16,964 bases of DNA from Dipylidium caninum (lineage: Eukaryota; Platyhelminthes; Cestoda; Cyclophyllidea; Dipylidiidae), in assembly GCA_017562135.1 (NCBI GenBank), contig QEYB01000540.1, forward strand, positions 1 through 16,964, read 5' to 3'. Below the pieces are notes generated by a model. That model searched no databases and was not told where the DNA came from. It saw only the letters and a list, made by a program, of their open reading frames with translations. A program made the translations under genes and the position numbers. This document shows positions 1-8,720 of this stretch, piece by piece; the stretch's first letter is position 1; the number at the start of each line of letters is the position of its first letter.

Positions 1-848
1 GAATAAGGCCTGATTTGTCAACGTGGAGGTACACACACTTTTCTATATCTTCTTTCGGACTCTTGTGGGAATTACAATTGATAATGTATGTCCTAAAGCC
101 ACTAAATTTGTTTATTGTTACTCATGTCCACCGATACGATGCGGGAGCGAACGAAAGGAATGGAAGAAATAATATGTAATAATATTCTAATGACGTTCGA
201 GAGTTTTGTAACCGCGAATGGTTGTAGAAAAAGCGCGCGATAAATGGGTTCACTTCTGCATACGGAATTGATAACGGGTGTTTTGTACGTAACATTGCCC
301 AGTGGGAAGTAAACAAAGTGTTTTTGGGAAGTCTGCTTGATTTACGGCTTCTTACGTCAGGAAATCCCTGGGCTTCCACAACAGAGTCCGCGTGTGGCGG
401 ATAGCTGCTATGCTCCTTTGCCCACAGATCCGTGCTGGATGAGGGCATTACCTGTGTAAAATACTGCACCCCCAGTTGGCAGTGAACAGCTCCAGACGAC
501 GGCAGGAACGGGTTCTAATAGATCGCTTTCGCCTCACGAAAGTCAGATCGCGACACTAATTCATTTCAAAACCTTGCTGCAGTGCAAAATGGTTTTGCTG
601 CCAAACCTTTCCTTCAAACATGTCATCTGGCGGAGATCGCCACCTTCTATGTTTGTCGACCATTATGAGGCGGCCAGTGGGATGTGCTTCTTCATCACAC
701 TCGCATATTTTGTCCGCTGGATGCCCAAATCGAGTGACGTAATAAAAGGTCAAGAGCCTCAGATCCTGCCCTTTCCAGCCAGATTGAAGTACGAATGCTT
801 CGTCAAGTTTGATGGACAAGATGCACCCAGTTGATACTTCGCAAATAT
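1..848. other. Stretch with overlapping short open frames, no supported gene
   Basis: Two minus-strand frames are open here: 469 to 122 (115 codons) and 852 to 556 (98 codons, opening with TTG). The first contains a piece, roughly 450 to 356, that ends at a fair splice donor (GAC then GTAAGA, reading the minus strand). The second begins inside the stop of the membrane-anchored frame at 849-1049, overlapping it by four bases in another frame. Neither translation matches a family I recognise. The plus strand is also open for 86 codons at 574-834, so openness alone says little. They could be downstream exons of the minus-strand locus, decayed remains, or chance. Confidence 0.3.
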
Positions 849-1049
849 TCAATGTTTAGTGACAACTTGGGCATCTTTCATGACTTCAAGTTTTGGTAGC
901 GACAGAGACGGTAGATTGCCTTGGAAATCCCCGTCCTCACCGTCTGCATGTGACTGAAGTTTCACCCTATCCTTTCTCCAACTCACGATCTCCCAGGCTG
1001 CGAAGATGACCAGTCCCAATGTAAAGAACACCCAAAAGTTGTTGATCAT
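849..1049 (-). CDS. Candidate small membrane-anchored protein or terminal exon (unrecognised)
   Basis: The frame has 66 codons. Residues 4-21 (FWVFFTLGLVIFAAWEIV) form one strongly hydrophobic segment. Positive residues follow at once (SWRKDR), as in a stop-transfer, and then a polar tail of about 40 residues. This could be the membrane anchor and cytosolic tail of a type I protein, or a signal anchor. An in-frame TAA directly precedes the ATG, so the frame either starts there or is entered by splicing. The only good internal acceptor is the pyrimidine-rich run ending CTTCGCAG, just before residue Ala-18, which would cut the membrane segment. A TATAAATA-like sequence lies at 1071-1079 on the same strand, too close to the ATG for a normal leader. 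The FNIII-like candidate exon at 1450-1569 lies upstream on this strand. Family unknown; it could be a pseudogene. Confidence 0.28.
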   Translation of the reverse strand: MINNFWVFFTLGLVIFAAWEIVSWRKDRVKLQSHADGEDGDFQGNLPSLSLPKLEVMKDAQVVTKH

Positions 1050-1200
1050 TTATTACTTCATCGCATATATATATTTATACATTAAATTCCAAAACAGAAT
1101 AGCATACTTTTTTGTCTGCAGCCAACCTATTCATGTGCTACTAGCCTAAAAAGAAATGTCCACAATAATCAGTAATTTTATGAGTTGACGAAAGCATAAA

Positions 1201-1204
<4 letters not shown>

Positions 1205-1290
<86 letters not shown>

Positions 1291-1304
1291 AACAAAAAAA
1301 AAAA
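1205..1304 (+). repeat. A85 homopolymer plus short interrupted A tail
   Basis: Positions 1205-1289 are uninterrupted A, followed by C-A-A-C and then eleven more A. A run this long is either a microsatellite grown by slippage or the tail of a retroposed sequence inserted in plus orientation. I found no convincing target-site duplication around it and no recognisable element body just upstream, so slippage growth is equally likely. On the minus strand it is a T run inside the putative intron between two candidate exons. Exact length is unreliable in any assembly. Confidence 0.95.
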
Positions 1305-1449
1305 TTGGAGACAGTCCAAAGTGTACATTGGTATATCTTATCTCCAAAACAGTATAAGTTTTTCGCTCACTCCTCCTATGAAGAACAATGTTATTCTGTT
1401 TGTTTTTTGTCAGTGTTGTTAGACGGAATATCCCGAAGGATCCACTCAC

Positions 1450-1569
1450 ACTGGGAGGCGAATTAGCATTGTGAACACGGCCAGCTAAGTCTACCGCGAT
1501 AACACCAATGTAGAGGGTCGCCTCGTAGCCACGCAGTTCATCATAGCAACAATACGTCGCCACGTCCAG
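1450..1569 (-). CDS. Candidate exon, end of a fibronectin-III-like domain
   Basis: Reading the minus strand from 1569 to 1450 gives 40 codons with no stop. An acceptor-like ACACAG precedes them and a strong donor (AGT then GTGAGT) ends them, so the exon is phase 0 on both sides. The segment LYIGVIAVDLAGRVHNAN looks like the last two strands of a fibronectin-III-type sandwich (pattern Y-hydrophobic-x-hydrophobic-x-A-x-D-x-x-G). Such ends occur in many cell-surface proteins, including the C-terminal part of CLCA-type channel regulators, which are followed by a membrane segment. The membrane-anchored frame at 849-1049 lies downstream on the same strand, which fits that order. The required phase does not match its only acceptor, so another exon would be needed. 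The family link is inference from about 18 residues. Confidence 0.25.
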
Positions 1570-1599
1570 CTGTGTTTTTTTGGCTCATCCGGTGTCGGT

Positions 1600-4080
1600 A
1601 ACCCGGATCCACAATTGCTGAATTGCAGCACCCGTGGAGACATGACTGCTCATATCTTTATTATCCATTTTATATCTCGTGTGGGCATTGTGTACTGGCT
1701 AATTAATGTCTCGCCCATGTAGTCCGAAGTTGTAACTGGGGCACTTCGTCTTCTTTCCAATCCTCCGATGATGGCTGAATGTTATGGATGGGTGTGTTTC
1801 ACGATCGTGGCGCATACATTCTGTGTACTATTATTCCAACAATGCCATCAGCACCGAGGTTTAGCTATTGGAGGGTGGTCGTAGGTTTGGCGCTGTGTAC
1901 GATTAGCAGCGTAAACTAACAGGGGGCAGTAAAATGGATTTTAGACGAGAGTGCGCCACGTCGACGTATCTGCAGTTAGATCTAGGGGAAGCAAATTCGC
2001 TGGTTTCAGCAGCCATTGTATTACAAAAGGAAATACCTGAAAAGAGAAGGAAATTCTTGACCACGAAAGGGGTGGCCCCTTGTGTTATAACTGCCATTTT
2101 GGATAAAAAGACATTTTTTTCTTACCATCGAATTACTTTAAAAATAACGGAATGCCGTACTACTAGATGACCTTCTCGCCGGGTCAGGACAATTTGACAC
2201 CCCACTTTTGAGAAAGTTAAATCTTATTTTGATCGAGAAATTAAACTAGCACCTGTTGATATCTTCTTCACGTTTAATATTTGTTCTTCAGAAAAATTTA
2301 CAAGGGAAAAACTGGTGATAGTCGAAGGGTTGTTTTTAAGCCTGCGCGAATATGATGAGTGACACAATTTGTCAGCCTGGTTGTGCAATTTCTGACGAAT
2401 TCCCAAATCAGCATTGATAGCGCATTAATCACGACGCCAGTATGCATGTCATTCGTGTTGAATCGCCGACCTCTTTCCTTGCGATCCTGTCTCGTGACAA
2501 TTCTAACAACTGAAAATTGAGTTTATTCACCCAGTTTTTAAAATCTCATCAAGCACTGGTCTCGAATGTCCCACCCTACAAACAACATTCTCTTAGTCGC
2601 AGTCAAATTTGTCTTAGAGGTGCAAGATATATTGTTCGACAGGCTCACCAAAGCGCGCCTTCCACTTCAAGCCCAATTATAATGCGGTTCGGAAAGGCCT
2701 CAATTTTGTTTTAACAGGCAGAGATGTTCATATGACGGTCTCGATCATCCAAACTTCCTCTGAGTTCTTCATATGGTATCCTCGCGAATATTTCACACCA
2801 CCCATCCCCCTTAAATGCTGTCAAAGGTTCACCGAGCCAAAGTGAACCCTTCTGGATTGCCCAATGTTTAGTTCGAAGAAGATCCATGCCTCCATTCATG
2901 GGTTCCTAACAACATCATGCGATCCGAGGACAGTCTCCCTAACGACGGTTTTCAGATACTGTTTCCAATTTTTTAAAACAAACTTCTTGCATGTCCTCCC
3001 AGAAGCCCGTATCATCAACAAGCACTTTCAATAAACTTCTAGCTGCTTCCGTAGCATATCGTTCTTGCTGAAATAAGTGTAAATCCAGGGGTGAAAAACT
3101 TCACCCGGTGGCTGATTGGCAACCACTCCAGTTGATACACATGAGCGTCAACGTGAATCACCAATGTTGTAGTGAATTAGCTCGTATCGCTATGTGGAAG
3201 CATTGAGCAATGGAAAGAGAGGGTCGAACATGGGCCAAATTCGAAATGTGGCTGCTTGTCGAAAGCGTTGTTATGTTAATCTGATATTTGCGTCGATGGT
3301 GTGCAGCGTATGAAGAGACGCGTGCCTAAGGTTCAGACAGCCGAACATGTGCAATAACAATCATTTAAGATATTATAAATTCACCTGCATTCTGCTAGAT
3401 TAACGCAGAGCTTGGAAAGAGGATAGAGAGGAGTTCCTGGTAAATTCAAACTAAATAATACATTGCTCCTTGTTGTTACCATGTTCGTGCATTTGAAAGC
3501 AGATCCACGTCTCGGCCTGATGGAGAAGGGTGATGAAAGTATAACGACGGTGTTAACGAATTGGACCGCATCACTGTTCTACTTTACACTATGGTGAGAG
3601 ACCTTGCCCCATGCACTGGAGGAGGTGAAGGAGGAACCGCATTCATCCTTTGTGGTTGATCACAATTACTCAAACTGTGCGTAAATTGTCGAAGCAAATT
3701 TTTTGATCCAAGCCGGACGTCGGGTCATTCAAGTTCACATGTAGGCCCGGTGTCTACAAATCTAGAGTGATTTTCACCAGATAGCGCGTCATATTTTTAT
3801 TAAAATGTCGGCGCGCAAAATTGCATGACGCCCTTCAAAAAGATTTGCTTTGAACTGTCGAGTAGAGATAATAGTGTGAAGTATGAGTCGCCCAAACAAG
3901 AACGACTCCGTGGGCCAAATAGGGCGAAACCCTTGGTTTGACGCTTGCATGAAATACTTCGAAAGAACCAAGAAACAACGTGTTCAAATCCCTTTCTCAA
4001 ATATCTAAATCGGCGTTGTATGAGATAAAATTTTTCATTAAATTGAACCCGGTTTTGAAACCGCATAGTATTTTAGCAAA
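1600..4080. other. Stretch with no supported gene
   Basis: I find no gene, RNA gene or clear repeat here. The longest frames are 60-88 codons and overlap on both strands. One minus frame (2899-2711) and one plus frame (1934-2170) have mildly protein-like composition, but both lack convincing splice sites and family motifs. The base composition is mixed, with AT-rich patches around 2100-2400 and 3360-3480. Confidence 0.55.
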
Positions 4081-4159
4081 ATTTGTTTAGATTCAACATT
4101 GGTGATGTGAGAGATGTTATCGAATGCGGAATTTAGCCGGCCAGTTGAGGAATGAGGAA

Positions 4160-4312
4160 TTGTGACAATTGGTATAGCGTGGACAAAAGACGATGTCTCG
4201 TGTTGGGTAAGGTTGAGCTACATAGGTAAGTGTGGCCATATAGTGTGGCGAGGTTTGATGTGAATGGTGAGATGATGAAGGAGCAGGCTGGGTGACGCAT
4301 GTCTTCGAGAAG
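4160..4312 (+). repeat. Single unit of the degenerate ~200-bp repeat family
   Basis: Three anchor words occur in the same order and at nearly the same spacing as in the tandem array further right. Here AAAAGACGAT is at 4185, GAGGTTTGA at 4250 and GCATGTCTTCG at 4297. In the array unit at 7016-7170, AAAAGACGAT is at 7038, GAGGTTTGA at 7102 and GCATTGTCTTCG at 7153. The gaps are 65 and 47 bases here against 64 and 51 there. Sequence between the anchors is weakly similar and G/T-rich in both. This is therefore an outlying copy in direct orientation, about 2.5 kb from the array. Confidence 0.7.
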
Positions 4313-5029
4313 GCATTCATAAAGGCATGAGGTATTGTGTGAAATGATATATTAGTGGGACAAATTGCTTTGTTCCCTATAAGAAGCTATTGATAAAAAT
4401 GAGGAACTTAACGTATATTATCGGCATCTAGTTGAAATTGACAACAAAGGTGCCACTCCTATAGGTTCAAACTCAATGCTTTCAACGCTTACAAATCCAG
4501 AAAAATTCTTTTAGAGCGTCAGCCATGATCATTAGCATTTGCATACCAAAACAGAAATTAAAGTATAGTTAAAGAACAAGCGCCTTCCAATATGCCTATT
4601 ACAGCCCCATAAATTGAATAAGGGTTGTCGTTGATGTCGGATGATTAGATTGAAATGAAAGGTAAAATAATAACCACAATGAATACGTGCAAATATGTTA
4701 CATAAAAAATGGTCCTAGGCCAACATAGGGAAAAGACAATTAAGTAAACGAAAAAATAAAAATAGAGCATATAATACTACAGAAGACAAAAATAACTTTA
4801 ATAAATGCAACTTTTCACATATCATCAAAGGGCCAAGAATATACGATTGAAAATTCCCTTTTTATATCTGCCTTTTATTCTCATCTTGTTCACGATATGA
4901 CGTCAACAAAAACAGCAAAAGCCAATAATACAAGGGAAAGGAGAAAGACCGTGCTTTCTTAAAAGTGTACACACAACATAAGACAATACAAAAATATACA
5001 TAATACTCACACTACCGCAAATCCACTTT
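4313..5029. other. A-rich spacer without gene
   Basis: The plus strand is markedly A-rich, with many short A runs (especially 4640-4990), and few frames stay open. Nothing else is recognisable. It separates the direct repeat unit on its left from the inverted repeat block on its right. Confidence 0.6.
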
Positions 5030-5470
5030 AAAAGTATTTCGTCCTCGCCACCCCACTTCTTGCAAAACAAAACCTTTTTTCTCTACTATGCCAATTTTCC
5101 CGCTATGCCAATAAATCTTAACGCTTCCTGAACGTAATACTATGCCCATGAATACGCGCACAACTCAACCTGCCCTCAAATCAGTTCGCGCACACTTTCC
5201 CAGCACTGTTTCGCTCACACACCCTGTCTTAAAGCGCCGCCCCATCGCTTATTTGCGCTAGCCTATACAATTCTCCCAATGCGTCTTGCTTTCAAATTTC
5301 TTTCTGGAGACATCCTTTCCCCTTCCTCATGTCGTCCCACTTCAATGCTCTACAATCTATCTCAACACCAGTTCCGTCAATCCACACTTCCTCAAATCGA
5401 GACCTTTCGTCTTACCCAGAATATACCAATTAGCAGTAGATGTACACAAAATAAGGAATACCTGGATGGA
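5030..5470 (-). repeat. Inverted, decayed block of the same ~200-bp repeat
   Basis: The plus strand here is C/A-rich. Read in reverse, it resembles the G/T-rich repeat unit of 6640-7295. The best match is 5044-5090 (CCTCGCCACCCCACTTCTTG and onward) against the reverse complement of 7030-7080, which reads CCTCCCTCACCCCACTCCTC and onward. Weaker echoes of the same C-rich module start near 5213 and 5382, giving a spacing of about 167 bases. Similarity is low (my visual estimate is near 65%), so unit borders are uncertain. Two overlapping short plus frames at 5279-5549 are by-products of this composition. Confidence 0.45.
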
Positions 5471-6639
5471 TGAAAAAATAATTTCCGAATTTTTCAACGA
5501 ACTCCCGACGAAATTACTAAAAAATGTCCAAGTGATTGTAAGTTATTAACATCACAAAATAAATGCACAACGCACTGCAACAAATTAAAAATCAATCCAG
5601 TTAACAAATTTATCATTTTTGCTATGCAAACGGATTTTTTCTTGACCGAAATGAAACAAAAATGTTATATACTAGTAATAAAAATGTCTCATTTGCATTT
5701 ACTTTTAGAAATTCGTTTGTTCATTTACCCTCGTCCACTTTAGCATCATGCCTACTATTTCATCTTTCGTGGAATTAACAGTCCCATCTTCCGGTTTATA
5801 TGCGTTTTCCGTGTTCCCTTGGTCGTGTCTTATTCGCCAACTCTGGCGCGTATTCATACTGTCTGTCGCTCCGTGAGCTATTTACCGTTTACTCGTTTCT
5901 CTTTCGTTTTAACCTAGTTATAATCTATCATCTCAACTAAAACTTAATTTCAATTTTGGGGCTTAATGGAGCATATTCAGTGTCGTTTGTTTTCTGCACA
6001 TATTTCTACTGGTTTTCAATCATCATTCTTCCATACAAGAATGCTGCGAGCATGGTTTCCGCATTTATAAGTGTTGAAAGCATGAAGTTAGGACCAATAG
6101 GGCCCGCTCTTGTCGTTATTCCTCTTGTGCACCTGAAACATTACAGTTATTGTTTGGATTTTGGCTTTGTTAACTTCTAATGACGAATTAGATGTTAAGA
6201 GATGTTTATCAGTTTTGATATCAAGTCATATTGTTATAGTTTCTTGCGGGCGTAGATTTAGTGGCTCAATTACCGTAAACGTATATTGTATAGGCCAAGA
6301 TTTGTCAGATGCTTTGATTTTAATTTTATTATGTCAGGTTTCATAATACATAAGGCAGTTATAATTGATTACACTTCGAGTCTCCCATAGCAGGCAAGGA
6401 TGTAACGAATAATGTTGTTCCTAGCATTTAACATTAATAGTACAACCTGCCGACTGCATAATTTGTTTGTAAACGACAAACAGTGAAGATATGAACTGTA
6501 TTGCACTTGATAAATTGGGCTGTATATTTATTGATAATCGGTGTTGTTGCACTAGAACAAGGCGGATATCTGCTAGTTATTCCGTCATAAGTTCTTCGAA
6601 AAATTTGTAAATTATCGATATATTTAAGAAATAAAGACG
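5471..6639. other. T-rich spacer without gene
   Basis: The plus strand switches from A/C-rich to T-rich. Short frames occur at 5956-6180 and 6161-6346, but their products are only low-complexity hydrophobic stretches. I see no RNA gene, no splice-bounded coding piece and no transposon motif. It lies between the inverted and direct repeat blocks. Confidence 0.55.
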
Positions 6640-7295
6640 ATGTTTGTTAATGTGGAGTTAATTGGTACGTATATCGAAAAGAGGTGACAGGTTGAGGTGA
6701 ATAGGAGAGAGACGATGCGGAGCGTGGGCAAAGCATTGTCGTCGCGAGATTCTCGGACATAAGATGTGATGCGGAGGTCTGCTAGTGGCACTGCTTGAGT
6801 ATGAATAAAAGGCGATGTGGTGTGTTGAACAAGGATAGAGTGAGGGAGGCTGTGATGCAGACATGGCAGTGTTGCGGTTGTTTGTGGTGGAGCTTTAGGT
6901 TGAGAGAATTCCGTTTTCGCGAAAGCGTGTGGCGCCAAAGCATAGCGAATCCTTTTTCCTTCGAAGTCGGGGGTAGGGAACTGTTGGATTCATGACGTTA
7001 TGCGGGGGTTGTGTAGTGGCATTGTTGGAGTATGGATAAAAGACGATTTGGTGTGTTGCAGAGGAGTGGGGTGAGGGAGGCAGTGATGCAGTAGAGAGTG
7101 GGAGGTTTGAGTTGGATAGGAGAGTCCCGGCGCGGTGCGGTGCGTAGGCCAAGCATTGTCTTCGCTTGACATTCGGACTTACGAGTATATGCGCATTTCT
7201 GTGGTGGCATTGTTGGAATATCGAGACATGGAAGTGTGTTGTGTTGAATAATTTTGGAGTGGGGTTGGCAGTGTTGAATTTGATTGTGTGATATT
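6640..7295 (+). repeat. Degenerate tandem array, ~190-230 bp unit, about three copies
   Basis: The plus strand is G/T-rich and repetitive. One module, GTGGCAxTGxTxGAxTAT followed by AxAAAAGxCGAT and GTGTGTTG, starts at 6785, 7016 and (more decayed) 7204, spaced 231 and 188 bases. A second module, AAGCATTGTCxTCGC, is at 6731 and 7151, with a diverged version near 6938, giving spacings of about 207 and 213. GTGAGGGAGGCxGTGATGCAG also recurs, at 6839 and 7070. The array therefore holds the tail of one unit, two full units and the head of another. Overlapping short frames on both strands are shadows of the repeat. It may be a minisatellite or an internal part of a transposable element. Confidence 0.75.
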
Positions 7296-7523
7296 TAATT
7301 TGCCCTATAAGGCTAATTCGCTCGGTTTATTTCCGTTGGCATAATTCATTTTGTCATCGCTTTGGTTTCCCACTTTCTCGCGAATAATAGAATTGGCATT
7401 ATTACTATTTGCGTCTTTCAACCTGTGTGAGCAATCACTCAGTGTCTCCAATTCCTTTTCCTTAACTCTAAGTTGTAATTCTTCTCGCCCGTCAATCGTG
7501 TCCTACATGTATCATCGTCACCT

Positions 7524-7541
7524 TTCTTCTTCTTCTTCTTC
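7524..7541 (+). repeat. (TTC)6 microsatellite
   Basis: Six perfect TTC units sit in a wider pyrimidine-rich tract. CATGTATC occurs immediately to the right (7541-7548) and again at 7506-7513, forming a short direct repeat around it. No gene context is visible. Confidence 0.85.
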
Positions 7542-7659
7542 ATGTATCCATAACCTCAAATGTGCTTATTTTTTTTCTACTGTAGCCGTAGGTGAAATAC
7601 GCCCTCTATTAACCTCTTCTCCATCTTTCTGCGCCAGTTCTTGGCATCAATGATCCGTT

Positions 7660-8487
7660 ACATCTGGACATTCCTGTACGCAGTTTGACTAAAAAACTCA
7701 GTGGCCTCTTGTGGACATTTATAAGGTCACCAACTGCTACAGGTCGATGGGGGGGATCGCGACATCGCCACGTGATCGTTCATGAACAGACGAATAATTT
7801 TGTGACAACGGTGATCAAGTGCTAAATGTTTAAGCAAGTTAATTTGGGACGCCCAATGTTACAAGTTAATCTCACATCCCACCAATTAGTTAGTGTGGCT
7901 TTGGAGCCTACGGAGTGTCGTTACGCTGCTGCCATAGTGCGTGAACATTGACTCATCGTCCCACGACCTTTAACGCAGTCGTCGCTCTAATCGGAGTGTG
8001 AGGATGCCCATGCAAACCACTATGGCCATGACCTTCCGCAATCCGAAGTTCCTCATCAGCTTGTGGCATGACGTTTTGCGTTAAGACACTGATTGGCAGG
8101 CCTGCCAATGGTTAAACTCTCCGTCCAGTTACAGTGGCCATGTGACACAGATTGTCGATAAGCATTACCTTATTGGCATATCTTCAGCTGAGGAAATGTC
8201 CTACACAGAGGGGCGTAGGCTCACTCAATGTTGGACTTTTGGCCTATTATCCGTCAGCCAACGCAGCCATCGAGGTAGTTGAGGCCACGTAAATGTAAAA
8301 GTTAAAATACTTGCATATCTTGTTAAGATGATTTGGGACATTTATGTCGATAAAATAGATGGAAATGATGTGTTTAGACATACGTCACTCATTCTTCAGT
8401 GCGAGTGACGCGATCAAGAACACTTTGCCCTGTTCATGTTACCAGTTCACCACGCCGTCAGCTGAAACGTCACAATAGCTGTTAAGG
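7660..8487. other. Probable old interspersed element, non-coding
   Basis: No frame of 60 codons is open on either strand for more than 800 bases, unlike most of the window. The stretch is rich in inverted repeats instead: GTTCATGAAC (7778-7787), TTGGG-acg-CCCAA (7844-7856), and an 18-bp perfect palindrome at 8092-8109. It runs directly into the helix-dense segment 8488-8720. The lack of frames together with clustered inverted repeats suggests a non-autonomous element or structured RNA rather than decayed coding DNA. I could not find terminal repeats or target duplications, so its borders are unknown. Confidence 0.3.
8092..8109. repeat. 18-bp perfect palindrome
   Basis: The sequence ATTGGCAGGCCTGCCAAT is its own reverse complement with no spacer. 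A palindrome this long is expected about 0.06 times by chance in a window of this size (17,000 divided by 4 to the ninth power). It could be a dimeric protein-binding site, a cruciform seed, or the centre of a short inverted-repeat element. Confidence 0.9.
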
Positions 8488-8556
8488 GCACTTCTCATCA
8501 GTGTCTCTGCTCGAAACACAGAGTACGCATTGCGATGCGATGCCTGATGAGGGTGC
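8488..8556 (+). ncRNA. Candidate three-way-junction RNA fold
   Basis: Hand folding gives a closed structure. The basal stem is GCAC (8488-8491) with GTGC (8553-8556), an internal loop (tt opposite g), then eight pairs, CTCATCAG (8494-8501) with CTGATGAG (8544-8551). Inside are two hairpins. One is CTCTG (8505-8509) with CAGAG (8519-8523) and a nine-base loop. The other is GCATTGC (8527-8533) with GCGATGC (8537-8543), having one G-U pair and a GAT loop. The second hairpin abuts the basal stem with no unpaired base, so the two could stack. The opposite strand can form nearly the same shape. No known RNA family is recognised. Folds of this quality can arise by chance in 17 kb. Confidence 0.25.
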
Positions 8557-8582
8557 ACGAAATTTGAGATACTTCGCAGTTT

Positions 8583-8720
8583 TGATGCTACCCATCGACT
8601 ACTTTGTCGGCATCAGTAGTTCTACTAAAGGCAGTGGGTCAATTAGTGTAACGAGAAGTAAAGATTGCCAGCAGAGCACCTAGGCGTCATACGCCACCAG
8701 GCTGGATGAGCTGATGGTGG
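8583..8720 (+). other. Cluster of further hairpins next to the three-way junction
   Basis: Four more helices follow within 140 bases. TGATGC (8583-8588) pairs with GCATCA (8610-8615) and encloses CGAC (8596-8599) with GTCG (8606-8609). TAGT pairs with ACTA (8617-8627). GGCGT-cat-ACGCC spans 8683-8695. CCACCA (8694-8699) pairs with TGGTGG (8715-8720). Some compete with each other; for example, AGTAGT at 8615-8620 could instead pair with ACTACT at 8598-8603. Together with the preceding junction, this makes the densest secondary-structure region I see in the window. Confidence 0.3.

Noticed and set aside
574..834. 86-codon plus-strand frame
   Set aside because: It is mirrored by a 98-codon minus frame, has no domain, and neither strand shows better evidence of coding.
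1146..1328. Minus frames of 60 and 140 codons with long phenylalanine runs
   Set aside because: The length comes from the 85-base homopolymer read as TTT codons; only the far upstream part of the longer frame (1450-1569) is kept as a candidate.
1934..2170. Plus frame with TYLQLDLGEANSLVSAAIV, resembling the start of a discoidin (F5/8 C) domain
   Set aside because: Only the short LQLDLG stretch fits; the rest of the domain is missing, and no acceptor or donor bounds the piece convincingly.
4117..4320. Minus frame overlapping the repeat unit, with similar frames at 6624-7210
   Set aside because: They are shadows of the G/T-rich repeat read backwards; His/Pro/Ser/Thr-rich products follow from composition.
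8201..8245. Similarity of TGTCCTACACAGAGGGG to 15354-15376
   Set aside because: The match is short, needs several gaps and does not extend on either side, so it is not evidence of a shared repeat.
8527..8566. Hammerhead ribozyme-like core: CTGATGAG, short insert, then CGAAA, preceded by a 7-pair hairpin
   Set aside because: A hammerhead needs a U-H cleavage dinucleotide directly before the first stem and a third stem; the bases here are TAC and the third stem does not pair. The insert between the boxes does not make a proper second stem. The CTGATGAG is better paired with CTCATCAG at 8494-8501.
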